Notes: generated from the sequence alone by a model not told the origin. 64,000 bases of DNA from Streptomyces sp. P9-A4 (GCF_036634195.1 NZ_JAZIFY010000001.1:5714501-5778500); one strand, 5' to 3'. Positions 47,014-55,834 are shown, counted from the stretch's first letter. Translations and numbers: made by a program.

Positions 47014-48366
47014 ATGCCCATGGGTCACACGGCCACGGCCGAGGCCGGCTCCGGCGGCCTGACAGCGACCGAGCACCGGTTGGCGAACGGCCTGCGCGTG
47101 GTGCTCTCGGAGGACCACCTGACCCCGGTCGCCGCGGTCTGCCTCTGGTACGACGTCGGCTCGCGCCACGAGGTCGAGGGCCGCACCGGCCTCGCGCACC
47201 TCTTCGAGCACCTGATGTTCCAGGGCTCGAAGCAGGTCCACGGGAACGGGCACTTCGAGCTGGTGCAGGGCGCCGGCGGCTCGCTCAACGGCACGACGAG
47301 CTTCGAGCGCACCAACTACTTCGAGACCATGCCCACGCACCAGCTGGAGCTCGCGCTCTGGCTGGAGGCCGACCGCATGGGCTCGCTGCTCGCCGCCCTG
47401 GACGACGAGTCCATGGAGAACCAGCGGGACGTCGTCAAGAACGAGCGCCGCCAGCGCTACGACAACGTGCCGTACGGCACGGCCTTCGAGAAGCTGACCG
47501 CCCTCGCCTACCCGGAGGGCCACCCGTACCACCACACCCCGATCGGCTCCATGGCCGACCTGGACGCGGCCACCCTGGAGGACGCGCGGAACTTCTTCCG
47601 CACGTACTACGCCCCGAACAACGCGGTGCTGTCCGTCGTCGGCGACATCGACCCGGAGCAGACCCTCGCCTGGGTCGAGAAGTACTTCGGCTCCATCCCT
47701 GGCCACGACGGCAAGCCCGCACCGCGCTCCGGCGACCTCCCCGAGGTCATCGGCGAGCAGCTGCGCGAGGTCGTCGAGGAGGAGGTCCCGGCCCGCGCGC
47801 TGATGGCCGCCTACCGGCTGCCGCACGACGGCACGCGCGAGTGCGACGCCGCCGACCTGGCCCTGACGGTGCTCGGCGGCGGCGAGTCCTCCCGCCTTCA
47901 CAACCGGCTGGTCCGCCGTGACCGCACGGCCGTCGCCGCCGGCTTCGGCCTGCTGCGGCTCGCCGGGGCGCCGTCGCTCGGCTGGCTGGACGTCAAGACG
48001 TCCGGTGGCGTCGAGGTCCCGCAGATCGAGGCGGCCGTCGACGAGGAGCTGGCCCGCTTCGCCGCCGAGGGCCCCACGCCCGAGGAGATGGAGCGCGCCC
48101 AGGCGCAGTTGGAGCGCGAGTGGCTCGACCGGCTCGGCACCGTCGCGGGCCGCGCCGACGAACTGTGCCGCTTCGCCGTGCTGTTCGGTGACCCGCAGCT
48201 CGCCCTGACGGCCGTGGACCGCGTCCTGGACATCACCGCCGAGGAGGTGCAGGCGGCCGCCGCGGCCAAGCTGCGCCCCGACAACCGCGCGGTGCTGGTC
48301 TACGAGCCCCTGGCGACCGAACAGAGCGAGAGCGACAGCGACGAGGAAGAGGGGGCGGACCAGTGA
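47014..48366 (+). CDS. M16 zinc metallopeptidase, active subunit
   Basis: The 450-residue protein has the inverted zinc motif HLFEH (62-66) in GLAHLFEHLMFQGS and a downstream zinc-ligand Glu in VKNERRQRYDN (near 145), as in processing peptidases. ATG 47014 has AAGGGA upstream; ATG 47020 is a second choice. It overlaps the next gene by 4 nt (GTGA). The next gene encodes a paralogue without the zinc motif, so the two likely form a heterodimer. No signal peptide is seen. It diverges from parC. Confidence 0.93.
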   Translation: MPMGHTATAEAGSGGLTATEHRLANGLRVVLSEDHLTPVAAVCLWYDVGSRHEVEGRTGLAHLFEHLMFQGSKQVHGNGHFELVQGAGGSLNGTTSFERTNYFETMPTHQLELALWLEADRMGSLLAALDDESMENQRDVVKNERRQRYDNVPYGTAFEKLTALAYPEGHPYHHTPIGSMADLDAATLEDARNFFRTYYAPNNAVLSVVGDIDPEQTLAWVEKYFGSIPGHDGKPAPRSGDLPEVIGEQLREVVEEEVPARALMAAYRLPHDGTRECDAADLALTVLGGGESSRLHNRLVRRDRTAVAAGFGLLRLAGAPSLGWLDVKTSGGVEVPQIEAAVDEELARFAAEGPTPEEMERAQAQLEREWLDRLGTVAGRADELCRFAVLFGDPQLALTAVDRVLDITAEEVQAAAAAKLRPDNRAVLVYEPLATEQSESDSDEEEGADQ

Positions 48367-49760
48367 CCGACACTGCCGCGTCTTTGACGAGCATGGACTT
48401 CCACCCGCAGCCGGCGCCCGGTGTCGCCCGCCCCTGGGCCTTCCCGGCCCCGGACCGCGGCGCCCTGGACAACGGTCTGACGCTGCTCACCAGCCACCGT
48501 CCCGGCCAGCAGGTCGTGGCCGTGGAGATCTTCCTGCCGGCCCCGCTGGACGCCGAGCCCGCCGGGCTCGACGGCGTCGCGACCATCATGGCCCGTGCGC
48601 TCTCCGAGGGCACCGACCAGCACAGCGCGGAGGAGTTCGCGGCGGAGCTGGAGCGCTGCGGCGCCACGCTCGACGCGCACGCGGACCACCCGGGCGTACG
48701 GGTCTCCCTGGAGGTCCCGGTCTCCCGGCTGCACAAGGCGCTCGGGCTGCTCTCCGAGGCCCTGATCGCCCCGGCGTTCCTGGACACCGAGGTCGAGCGT
48801 CTGGTGCGCAACCGGCTGGACGAGATCCCGCACGAGACGGCCAACCCGGCCCGTCGCGCCGCGAAGCAGCTCTCCAAGGAGCTGTTCCCGGCCGAGTCCC
48901 GGATGTCCCGGCCGCGCCAGGGCACGGAGGAGACCGTCGAGGCGATCGACGCCGCCGCCGTCCGCGCCTTCTTCGAGGCGCACGTCCGGCCCGCGACGGC
49001 CACCGCCGTGGTCGTCGGCGACCTGACCGGCGTCGACCTGGACAAGGTCCTCGCGGAGACCCTGGGCGCCTGGACCGGCGAGCCGGCCGAGCCGCTCCCG
49101 ATGCCGCCGATCACCGCGGACGACACCGGACGGGTCGTCATCGTGGACCGTCCGGGCGCCGTCCAGACCCAGTTGCTGATCGGCCGCATCGGCGCCGACC
49201 GGCACGCCCGCGTCTGGCCGGCCCAGGTGCTGGGCTCGTACTGCCTCGGTGGCACCCTCACCTCGCGACTCGACCGGGTCCTGCGCGAGGAGAAGGGCTA
49301 CACCTACGGCGTGCGGGCCTTCGGGCAGGTGCTCCGCTCCGACGCCGAGGGGAACGGCGCCGCGATGCTCGCCATCAGCGGTTCCATCGACACTCCCAAC
49401 ACCGGCCCGGCTCTCGACGACCTGTGGAAGGTGCTGCGCACCCTGGCCGCCGAGGGGCTCACGGACGCGGAGCGCGAGACGGCCGTGCAGAACCTGGTGG
49501 GCGTCGCGCCGCTCAAGTACGAGACGGCCGCCTCGGTCGCCGGGACGCTCGCCGACCAGGTCGAGCAGCACCTCCCGGACGACTACCAGGCGCAGTTGTA
49601 CGCGCGCCTGGCCGAGACCGGCACGGTCGAGGCGACCGCGGCCGTGGTCAGCGCCTTCCCGGTGGACCGGCTCGTCACCGTCCTGGTGGGCGACGCGGCC
49701 CAGATCGCGGAGCCGGTGCGCGCGCTCGGCATCGGTGAAGTGACGGTCGTGACCGGCTGA
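48363..49760 (+). CDS. M16-family subunit lacking the zinc motif
   Basis: The 465-residue protein has M16 folds, but the place of HxxEH reads GLDGVATIMARALSEGT (near 67-83), so it cannot bind zinc there. The C-terminal half keeps the Arg/Tyr pattern SRLDRVLREEKGYTYGVRAF (near 300-320), which in M16 heterodimers helps bind substrate for the active partner. Start GTG 48363 overlaps the upstream stop, ensuring equal synthesis. A strong terminator follows. Confidence 0.92.
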   Translation: MTDTAASLTSMDFHPQPAPGVARPWAFPAPDRGALDNGLTLLTSHRPGQQVVAVEIFLPAPLDAEPAGLDGVATIMARALSEGTDQHSAEEFAAELERCGATLDAHADHPGVRVSLEVPVSRLHKALGLLSEALIAPAFLDTEVERLVRNRLDEIPHETANPARRAAKQLSKELFPAESRMSRPRQGTEETVEAIDAAAVRAFFEAHVRPATATAVVVGDLTGVDLDKVLAETLGAWTGEPAEPLPMPPITADDTGRVVIVDRPGAVQTQLLIGRIGADRHARVWPAQVLGSYCLGGTLTSRLDRVLREEKGYTYGVRAFGQVLRSDAEGNGAAMLAISGSIDTPNTGPALDDLWKVLRTLAAEGLTDAERETAVQNLVGVAPLKYETAASVAGTLADQVEQHLPDDYQAQLYARLAETGTVEATAAVVSAFPVDRLVTVLVGDAAQIAEPVRALGIGEVTVVTG

Positions 49761-49781
49761 TTCCGGTCGCCGAACCGGCAA

Positions 49782-49819
49782 CGGAGAACCCCGACGGGAT
49801 GGTTCGTCGGGGTTCTCCG
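49782..49819 (+). terminator. 14-bp stem terminator after the M16 operon
   Basis: CGGAGAACCCCGAC (49782-49795) pairs perfectly with GTCGGGGTTCTCCG (49806-49819), followed by a short T-containing stretch. Confidence 0.85.
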
Positions 49820-49886
49820 CTTTGTCCGTATTGACGGTAAGTCTCATCGTATGGCCTGTGGCATGTCTTACAAAAAGCGTGTCTGG

Positions 49887-49916
49887 TTGGTGATCGACAG
49901 GCGATCCGCATAGCGT
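49887..49916 (+). promoter_or_regulatory. Promoter of the riboswitch-M23 peptidase transcript
   Basis: TTGGTG (49887-49892), an 18-bp spacer and TAGCGT (49911-49916) form a sigma-70-like promoter that would start about 40 nt upstream of the riboswitch core. Confidence 0.55.
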
Positions 49917-49959
49917 CGGTGCGGCTGTTCGTCAGTTGCACGCGCCGCATCCGCGGCAT

Positions 49960-50122
49960 CGGACAGTCATCGCCGAGTCCCCGTCAGGCGCGAGCCTGGG
50001 GAGCCGGGGACCCACACGTAGTCCCTGGGGTGAATCGGGCGCCTTCGTCTCGTACGGAGGGGCTCGTAGGAGACCTTCCTGCTCCGAACCCGTCAGCTAA
50101 CCCGGTAGGCGAGAAGGAAGGA
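49960..50122 (+). ncRNA. c-di-AMP riboswitch (ydaO/yuaA type) in the leader of the M23 peptidase
   Basis: The leader has conserved ydaO-class blocks in order: GCCGGGGACCCA (50002-50013), GGGGTGAATCGGGCGCC (50027-50043), AGGAGACCTTCC (50069-50080) and CCCGTCAGCTAACCCGGTAGGCGAGAAGG ending near 50117. These match the c-di-AMP riboswitch, known in Streptomyces upstream of cell-wall hydrolase genes. Binding of c-di-AMP normally switches such genes off. The exact 5' edge is approximate. The peptidase ATG follows 16 nt after the last block. Confidence 0.92.
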
Positions 50123-50138
50123 AAGGACCAGCCCCTCC

Positions 50139-50909
50139 ATGGCGTTCACCCGTGCCACCGGGAAGCATCGTGCTCCGAGCCGGACGGCGCGCCGCACGGC
50201 GGGTATCGCCGGCGTCGCGACGCTCGCCACCACCGGCGTCATCGGAACCCTCGCCTCCCCGGCGCTCGCCGCCGACACGGACAACCGCTCCGTCGAGGAC
50301 ACCGGCCTCACCCGGGTCATCACCGAGGACTCCCTCGCGGACCGGCTCAACGCCCAGGCCGACGCCCAGGACCGGGAGGCCTTCGAGGCCGCCGCCAAGG
50401 CGAAGGCCCAGGCGGAGGCGAAGCGCAAGGCCGAGGCCCGCGCCAAGGAGATCCGCCAGGCCAAGGAGCGCGCCGCCCGCGAGGCCGAGCGCCGCCGTCT
50501 GGCCTCCTTCCAGCTCCCCGTCGACGGCTCGTACGTGTCCACCGGCTACAAGACCGGCGGCTCGCTCTGGTCCTCCGGCAGCCACTCCGGCATCGACTTC
50601 CACGCCGCTTACGGCAGCAACGTCGTCTCCGTCGGCTCCGGCACCGTCGTCGAGGCCGGCTGGGGCGGCGCGTACGGCAACAACATCGTCATCCGGATGC
50701 ACGACGGCACGTACACCCAGTATGGCCACCTGTCCTCCATCGACGTCCACGTCGGCCAGAGCGTCGAGCCCGGCCAGCACATAGGCGTGTCCGGCTCGAC
50801 CGGCAACTCGACCGGCCCGCACCTCCACTTCGAGGCGCGCACGAGCCCCGACTACGGCTCGGACATCAACCCGCTGTCCTACCTGCGCGCCCGCGGCGTC
50901 AACGTCTGA
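50139..50909 (+). CDS. Secreted M23 zinc endopeptidase (cell-wall hydrolase)
   Basis: The 256-residue protein has a signal peptide (residues 1 to about 44, ending LASPALAAD), a coiled-coil Ala/Lys/Glu segment (about 75-120) and a C-terminal LytM domain with HSGIDF and HLHFEAR, which supply the zinc ligands. It should cut peptidoglycan peptides outside the cell. GAAGGAAGGA lies upstream of ATG 50139. A c-di-AMP riboswitch precedes it, tying hydrolase level to c-di-AMP. Confidence 0.94.
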   Translation: MAFTRATGKHRAPSRTARRTAGIAGVATLATTGVIGTLASPALAADTDNRSVEDTGLTRVITEDSLADRLNAQADAQDREAFEAAAKAKAQAEAKRKAEARAKEIRQAKERAAREAERRRLASFQLPVDGSYVSTGYKTGGSLWSSGSHSGIDFHAAYGSNVVSVGSGTVVEAGWGGAYGNNIVIRMHDGTYTQYGHLSSIDVHVGQSVEPGQHIGVSGSTGNSTGPHLHFEARTSPDYGSDINPLSYLRARGVNV

Positions 50910-50928
50910 CACCGACGGCGCGCATCGC

Positions 50929-50961
50929 AAAAGCCCCGGCTCGTGCTGAGCCGGGGCTTTT
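50929..50961 (+). terminator. Terminator after the M23 peptidase gene
   Basis: AAAAGCCCCGGCT (50929-50941) pairs perfectly with AGCCGGGGCTTTT (50949-50961), an intrinsic terminator with a T tail. Confidence 0.9.
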
Positions 50962-51088
50962 CGTCGGTCAAGAACCCTTCACATTCCGTGCGGCCATCGG
51001 AAATACCGGCGGGCTGCAATAGAGTCGGAGACCGGGCGCGGAAAGGCGCCGATCGAATTGTCTCGCGCGACCAAGGCGGAGGTCGGAC

Positions 51089-51772
51089 ATGCGCATTCCC
51101 GCGCACTCGGTATGCACGGCGATCCGGGACGACATCGTCTCCGGCGTCTTCGAGCGGGGGAGCCGGCTGACCGAGGACCTGCTCGCCCGTCGGTACGGGG
51201 TGTCCCGCGTCCCGGTCCGTGAGGCGCTGCGCACCCTGGAGTCGGAGGGCTTCGTCGTCACCCGCCGTCACGCGGGGGCCCAGGTCGCCGAGCCCACCGA
51301 GCAGGAGGCGGCCGATCTGCTCGACATGCGGGCGCTGCTCGAACCGCTGGGGGCGGCGCGGGCGGCCCAGCGACGTACGGAGGCGCATCTCAAGGTCCTC
51401 CGCGGCCTGGTCAGGCTAGGTCAGGAGCGGGCCAGGCGCGGCCAGGGCGAGGATCTGCGCTCACTCGGCGGCTGGTTCCACGAGACGCTCGCGCAGGCCT
51501 CCGGGAGCCCCGCCCTGACGGCGCTGCTGACCCAGCTACGGCACAAGATCGCCTGGATGTACGCGGTCGAGCAGCCCGAACGACTGGTGGAGGCCTGGGC
51601 CGAGCACGGCGCGATCGTGGACGCCGTGGCGCGCGGTGACGCCGAGCGGGCGAGGGCGCTGACGGCGCTGCACGCGGAACGCTCGCGGGCGCTGCACCGG
51701 CTCAAGAGGCCGGACCGGGGTCGTGTGAGGGTTTCGCAACATGTCGTCAACACGGCGAGCGCCCGGAATTAA
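51089..51772 (+). CDS. GntR-family (FadR-like, FCD) regulator
   Basis: The 227-residue protein has a winged helix (LTEDLLARRYGVSRVPVREALRTLESEGFVVTRRHAGAQV) and an FCD ligand domain (ALLEPLGAARAAQRR...WFHETLAQASGSPALTALL...HGAIVDAVARGDAERARALTALHAERSR). The effector is unknown. It converges on ptsH, with a 20-bp hairpin between them. ATG 51089 has AAGGCGGAGG upstream. Confidence 0.88.
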   Translation: MRIPAHSVCTAIRDDIVSGVFERGSRLTEDLLARRYGVSRVPVREALRTLESEGFVVTRRHAGAQVAEPTEQEAADLLDMRALLEPLGAARAAQRRTEAHLKVLRGLVRLGQERARRGQGEDLRSLGGWFHETLAQASGSPALTALLTQLRHKIAWMYAVEQPERLVEAWAEHGAIVDAVARGDAERARALTALHAERSRALHRLKRPDRGRVRVSQHVVNTASARN

Positions 51773-51919
51773 CGAGGGCGCCGTATACAAGGAATGGGAA
51801 TTCGGCGGGGTATTTCGGGGTGCCCGTAATGCCTCTTGCTGTCGTCCGTCCTTTTGTGCTGCCGGGGAACCGGGCGGCACGGGAGGGCGAAAGAGGGCGA
51901 GTGAAAGCCAGGCGGAAAG

Positions 51920-51963
51920 CGAAGGGCCGTGCCCGCCGGGATTCCGGCGGGCACGGCCCTTCG
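51920..51963. terminator. 20-bp stem bidirectional terminator between GntR and ptsH genes
   Basis: The perfect arms 51920-51939 and 51944-51963, joined by GATT, contain CGAAGGGCCGTGCCCGCCGG and its complement. This is the longest perfect hairpin seen in the window. Confidence 0.9.
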
Positions 51964-51991
51964 TCGTACGGGTGGGTCGGGTGGACCCGGA

Positions 51992-52273
51992 TCAGACGGT
52001 CTCGGGGAGCTCGTCCAGGCCCTCCGCGACCAGCTTCGCCAGGCGGTCCAGCGCGACCTCGGCGCCGTCGGCCTCCGAAGCGAGGACGATCTCCTCGCCG
52101 CCCTGCGCGCCCAGACCGAGCACCGCGAGCATGGAGGCGGCGTTCACGGGCGTGCCGTCGGACTTGGCGATCGTCACCGGAACGCCGGAAGCCGTGGCGG
52201 CACGGACGAAGATGGACGCGGGGCGGGCGTGCAGGCCCTCGGCCCAGCCGACGTTGACGCGGCGCTCAGCCAT
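51992..52273 (-). CDS. ptsH: HPr phosphocarrier of the PTS
   Basis: The 93-residue protein has the phosphorylated histidine in AEGLHARPAS (His15 type) and the usual VTIAKSDGTPVNAASMLAVLGLGAQGG. HPr carries phosphate from enzyme I to EIIA of sugar systems. ATG 52273 follows GAAGGG; an upstream start would add five residues. A DasR-type operator (52298-52313) lies 25 bp upstream, linking PTS sugar uptake to N-acetylglucosamine-related control as known in Streptomyces. No HPr kinase is nearby. Confidence 0.97.
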   Translation of the reverse strand: MAERRVNVGWAEGLHARPASIFVRAATASGVPVTIAKSDGTPVNAASMLAVLGLGAQGGEEIVLASEADGAEVALDRLAKLVAEGLDELPETV

Positions 52274-52297
52274 GGTGTTGCCCTTCAAGTCTTAAGC

Positions 52298-52313
52298 GGT
52301 TGTCTAGACCAGT
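52298..52313. promoter_or_regulatory. DasR-responsive element (dre) upstream of ptsH
   Basis: GGTTGTCTAGACCAGT matches 13 of 16 positions of the dre consensus A(G/C)TGGTCTAGACCA(G/C)T, including the whole central TGTCTAGACCA. It lies 25 bp before the ptsH start. DasR is the known GntR-type regulator of PTS genes in Streptomyces. Confidence 0.75.
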
Positions 52314-52527
52314 CTCTCACGGGATGCTCCGTGCTCACGCCGACCTTTGGACCCGGATCGGACCGCCTTTTGGCCCTCCCGTGCCGCGCCCGGCGTGCTC
52401 CTACCTTGCACGGCGCACCCCTGCCGCGCGACCGATGTCGCCGCCGTGTCGCGACCGTGTCGTGACCGGTGCCTGGGCCGGTGCCGCGACCGGTGCGGTG
52501 GCCGGTGCCGTGGCCGTGTCCCGGCCT

Positions 52528-52533
52528 TAGGCT
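52528..52533 (+). promoter_or_regulatory. -10 element TAGGCT for a leaderless transcript
   Basis: TAGGCT ends exactly 6 nt before ATG 52540, predicting transcription from the start codon. No ribosome site precedes the ATG. Confidence 0.55.
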
Positions 52534-52539
52534 GACCCC

Positions 52540-55500
52540 ATGCAGAGCACGTCGGAGCAGTCGGAAGCGGCGGACCAGCCGGACCACAGCTACCCCGACC
52601 ACTGGGAAGCGGACGTGGTGCTGCGCGACGGAGGCACCGCGCGCATCAGGCCCATCACGGCCGACGACGCCGAGCGGCTCGTCAGCTTCTACGAGCAGGT
52701 CTCGGACGAGTCGAAGTACTACCGCTTCTTCGCCCCCTATCCGCGGCTCTCCGCCAAGGACGTCCACCGCTTCACCCACCATGACTTCGTGGACCGGGTG
52801 GGCCTCGCGGCGACCGTCGGCGGCGAGTTCATCGCCACCGTGCGCTACGACCGCATCAACGACCGGGGACTGCCCGCCTCCGCCCCGGCCGACGAGGCCG
52901 AGGTCGCCTTCCTCGTCCAGGACGCCCACCAGGGGCGCGGAGTCGCCTCCGCCCTGCTCGAACACATCGCGGCCGTCGCGCGCGAGCGGGACATCCGCCG
53001 CTTCGCCGCCGAGGTGCTCCCCGCCAACACCAAGATGATCAAGGTCTTCACGGACGCGGGCTACACCCAGAAGCGCAGCTTCGAGGACGGGTCCGTTCGG
53101 CTCCACCTCGACCTCGAACCCACCGACCGCTCCCTCGCCGTGCAGCGCGCCCGGGAACAGCGGGCCGAGGCGCGCTCCGTACAACGGCTCCTCACCCCCC
53201 GGTCCGTGGCCGTCGTCGGCGCCGGGCGCGCCCCGGGCGGCGTCGGCCGGACCGTACTCCGCAACCTCCTCGGCGCGGGATTCACCGGACGCGTGTACGC
53301 GGTCAACGCGGCGCTGGGGGAGGGCGGCGGGAGCGCAGCCGGTGCCGCGGAGTTCGACGGCGTCCCCGCGTACCCCTCCGTCGGCGCCATCGGGGAACCC
53401 GTCGACCTCGCGATCGTCGCCGTCCCGGCCGAACGGGTGCCGGAGGCCGTCGCGGACTGCGGCGAGCACGGGGTGCGCGGTCTCGTCGTCCTCTCCGCCG
53501 GATACGCCGAGAGCGGGGCGGCCGGACGCGAGCGTCAGCGTGAGCTCGTACGCCAGGCACGCTCGTACGGCATGCGGATCATCGGACCCAACGCCTTCGG
53601 GATCATCAACACCGCCACCGACATCCGCCTCAACGCCTCCCTCGCCCCGCAGATGCCGGCCACCGGGCGGATCGGGCTCTTCACCCAGTCCGGCGCGATC
53701 GGCATCGCCCTCCTCGCCGGGCTCCACCGGCGGGGTGCGGGCCTCTCCTCCTTCATCTCGGCCGGCAACCGCGCGGACGTCTCCGGCAACGACTTCCTCC
53801 AGCACTGGTACGACGATCCAGGGACCGATGTCGTCCTCCTCTACCTGGAGTCCATCGGCAACCCGCGGAAGTTCACCCGCCTCGCCCGCCGTACCGCCGC
53901 CGTCAAGCCGGTCGTCGTCGTCAAGGGCGCCCGGCACAGCGGCAGCGCCCCGCCCGGCCACCGCGTCCCGGTCACCCGTATCCCGCACGCCACGGTCTCC
54001 GCGCTGCTCCGTCAGGCGGGGGTCATCCGCGTCGACACCGTCACGGAGCTGGTCGACGCCGGGCTGCTCCTCGCCGCCCAGCCGCTGCCCGCCGGGCCCC
54101 GGGTCGCGATCCTCGGCAACTCCGAGTCCCTCGGCCTCCTCACGTACGACGCCTGCCTCACCGAAGGGCTGCGCCCGCTGCGGCCGCTCGACCTGACGAC
54201 GGCGGCGGAGCCCGCGGACTTCCGGGACGCGCTCGCGGCGGCGCTGGCTGACGAGACCTCGGACGCGGTCGTCGTGAACGCGATCCCGTGGGTCGGGGAG
54301 AACGGCGCCACCGAGTTCGGCGACGGGGAGGTCCTCGCCGCCGCGCTCAGGGAGGCGGTCGCCTCCGCCCCGGCTCCGACGAAGCCGGTCGTCGTCGTCC
54401 ACGTCGAGATGGGCGGCCTCGCGGAGGCCCTGGCGGTCGCGACGAGCACGCGGCCGGTGCAGCCGGGACGGGCTGTGGGAGCGGTGACGGGGCTGCGCTC
54501 CGCGTCGCCGTCGCCGTCGCCGACGCCGACGACGCCGGTGCGGGCGGGGTCGGGGTCGGGCCCGGACAGGGCCTCCACCGGCCCGGACCAGGCGGGGTCG
54601 GGCCCCGGCCAGGCGCGCTCCGGCCCGGACCATGCACCTTCCGGCCCCGGCCGTACCCCCACCGGCCCCGGCCCGGCCGCGGCCGAGCCACCGAGCGATG
54701 CCGTCCCGCACCCCGCCCCGCCCGCCACCATCCCCGCCTACCCCGCCGCCGAGCGGGCCGTGCGGGCGTTGGCCGAGGCCGTGCGATACGGGCAGTGGCG
54801 GCGGCAGGCGGCCGAGCCGGGGCGGGTGCCCGAGTACGAGGACATCGACGAGGCCGGGGCCGCCGCCCTCATCGAGCGGGTGCTCGGCGGCGCGGAGGCC
54901 GACGTCCGGGGGGTGACCCTCGGCACCGAACAGGCCGGGGAACTGCTCGCGCGGTACGGGATCGCCGTCCTGCCGACGCTGCCCGCGCCGACCCCCGACG
55001 CGGCGGTCGCCGCGGCCGGCCGGCTCGGCTACCCGGTGGCCCTCAAGACGACCGCCCCGCACCTCCGCCACCGCCCCGACCTCGGCGGCGTACGGCTGGA
55101 CCTGGCGACGGAGCAACAGCTCCGCACGGCGTACGCGGAGCTGACCGAGGTCCTCGGCAAGCCGGAGGAGCTCCAGCCGGTCGTCCAGGCGATGGTGCCC
55201 CGGGGCGTCGACACGGTCGTGCGCTCGGCGATCGACCCGGCCGTCGGCGCGGTCCTCTCCTTCGGTCTCTCGGGCGCGGCGTCGGAACTGCTCGGTGACG
55301 TCGCCCACCGACTGGTTCCGGCCACGGACCGGGACGCCGCCGAACTGGTCCGTTCCCTGCGCACCGCACCGCTGCTCTTCGGCTGGCGCGGCTCCGCCCC
55401 GGTCGACACCCCGGCTCTGGAGGAGATCCTCCTCAGGGTCTCCCGGCTCGTCGACGACCACCCCGAGGTGATCGCCGTCTCCCTCGAACCGGTGGTCGTG

Positions 55501-55596
55501 GCTCCCCGCGGACTCTCCGTCCTCGGCGCCACCGTCCGCCTGGCCCCACCGTCACCCCGCACCGACCTCGGGCCCCGCAGCCTGCCGAACTACTGA
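52540..55596 (+). CDS. GNAT acetyltransferase-acyl-CoA ligase (NDP-forming) fusion, Pat-like
   Basis: The 1018-residue protein has an N-terminal GNAT domain (about 25-185; AEVAFLVQDAHQGRGVASALLEHI binds acetyl-CoA). A CoA-binding Rossmann domain follows (SVAVVGAGRAPGGVGRTVLRNLL, near 220), then ligase segments (IGPNAFGIIN; TQSGAIGIALLAG; SAGNRADVSGNDFLQHW) and an ATP-grasp region (about 800-1018; YGIAVLPTLPAP...GYPVALKTTAPHLRHRPDLGGVRLDL). Pat proteins acetylate lysines, for example in acetyl-CoA synthetase. GNAT at the front is the actinobacterial order. ATG 52540 is leaderless by position. Confidence 0.88.
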   Translation: MQSTSEQSEAADQPDHSYPDHWEADVVLRDGGTARIRPITADDAERLVSFYEQVSDESKYYRFFAPYPRLSAKDVHRFTHHDFVDRVGLAATVGGEFIATVRYDRINDRGLPASAPADEAEVAFLVQDAHQGRGVASALLEHIAAVARERDIRRFAAEVLPANTKMIKVFTDAGYTQKRSFEDGSVRLHLDLEPTDRSLAVQRAREQRAEARSVQRLLTPRSVAVVGAGRAPGGVGRTVLRNLLGAGFTGRVYAVNAALGEGGGSAAGAAEFDGVPAYPSVGAIGEPVDLAIVAVPAERVPEAVADCGEHGVRGLVVLSAGYAESGAAGRERQRELVRQARSYGMRIIGPNAFGIINTATDIRLNASLAPQMPATGRIGLFTQSGAIGIALLAGLHRRGAGLSSFISAGNRADVSGNDFLQHWYDDPGTDVVLLYLESIGNPRKFTRLARRTAAVKPVVVVKGARHSGSAPPGHRVPVTRIPHATVSALLRQAGVIRVDTVTELVDAGLLLAAQPLPAGPRVAILGNSESLGLLTYDACLTEGLRPLRPLDLTTAAEPADFRDALAAALADETSDAVVVNAIPWVGENGATEFGDGEVLAAALREAVASAPAPTKPVVVVHVEMGGLAEALAVATSTRPVQPGRAVGAVTGLRSASPSPSPTPTTPVRAGSGSGPDRASTGPDQAGSGPGQARSGPDHAPSGPGRTPTGPGPAAAEPPSDAVPHPAPPATIPAYPAAERAVRALAEAVRYGQWRRQAAEPGRVPEYEDIDEAGAAALIERVLGGAEADVRGVTLGTEQAGELLARYGIAVLPTLPAPTPDAAVAAAGRLGYPVALKTTAPHLRHRPDLGGVRLDLATEQQLRTAYAELTEVLGKPEELQPVVQAMVPRGVDTVVRSAIDPAVGAVLSFGLSGAASELLGDVAHRLVPATDRDAAELVRSLRTAPLLFGWRGSAPVDTPALEEILLRVSRLVDDHPEVIAVSLEPVVVAPRGLSVLGATVRLAPPSPRTDLGPRSLPNY
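54559..54684 (+). repeat. Six 21-bp units encoding 7-residue GP(D/G) repeats in the Pat-like protein
   Basis: Residues 674-715 read as six consecutive heptapeptides beginning GP, for example GPDRAST, GPDQAGS, GPGQARS and GPDHAPS. They form a flexible linker between the acyl-CoA ligase core and the ATP-grasp part. The DNA units are diverged, so the array is old or under protein-level selection. Confidence 0.8.
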
Positions 55597-55821
55597 CGGG
55601 CCGCGGACGGGTGATGTCCGTGGGGCACGGCGACGAGGCGCACCGGCGTCGGCCATGGCTGCCGAACAGGCCGACCGGGGCGCCCGCCCACCGGTTCGAG
55701 TGGTGTGACGAGCCCTGCGGGCGGTGCCGTTCCGCCCCGATGGAGTCAGATGTCACAGCCCCCGCGCTCCCGAACCGCCCGGTGCCCTTCGCAATCGGCC
55801 AAGCCGTCCTTGCATACGGAT

Positions 55822-55827
55822 TAGGAT
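55822..55827 (+). promoter_or_regulatory. -10 element TAGGAT close to a start codon
   Basis: TAGGAT ends 7 nt before ATG 55835, predicting a leaderless or 1-nt-leader mRNA. Confidence 0.5.
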
Positions 55828-55834
55828 GGAGTCC

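Noticed and set aside
52285-55461. 1058-residue antisense frame over the Pat-like gene
   Set aside because: It is rich in Arg/Gly/Asp/Val with long low-complexity runs and no start context; it mirrors the sense gene.
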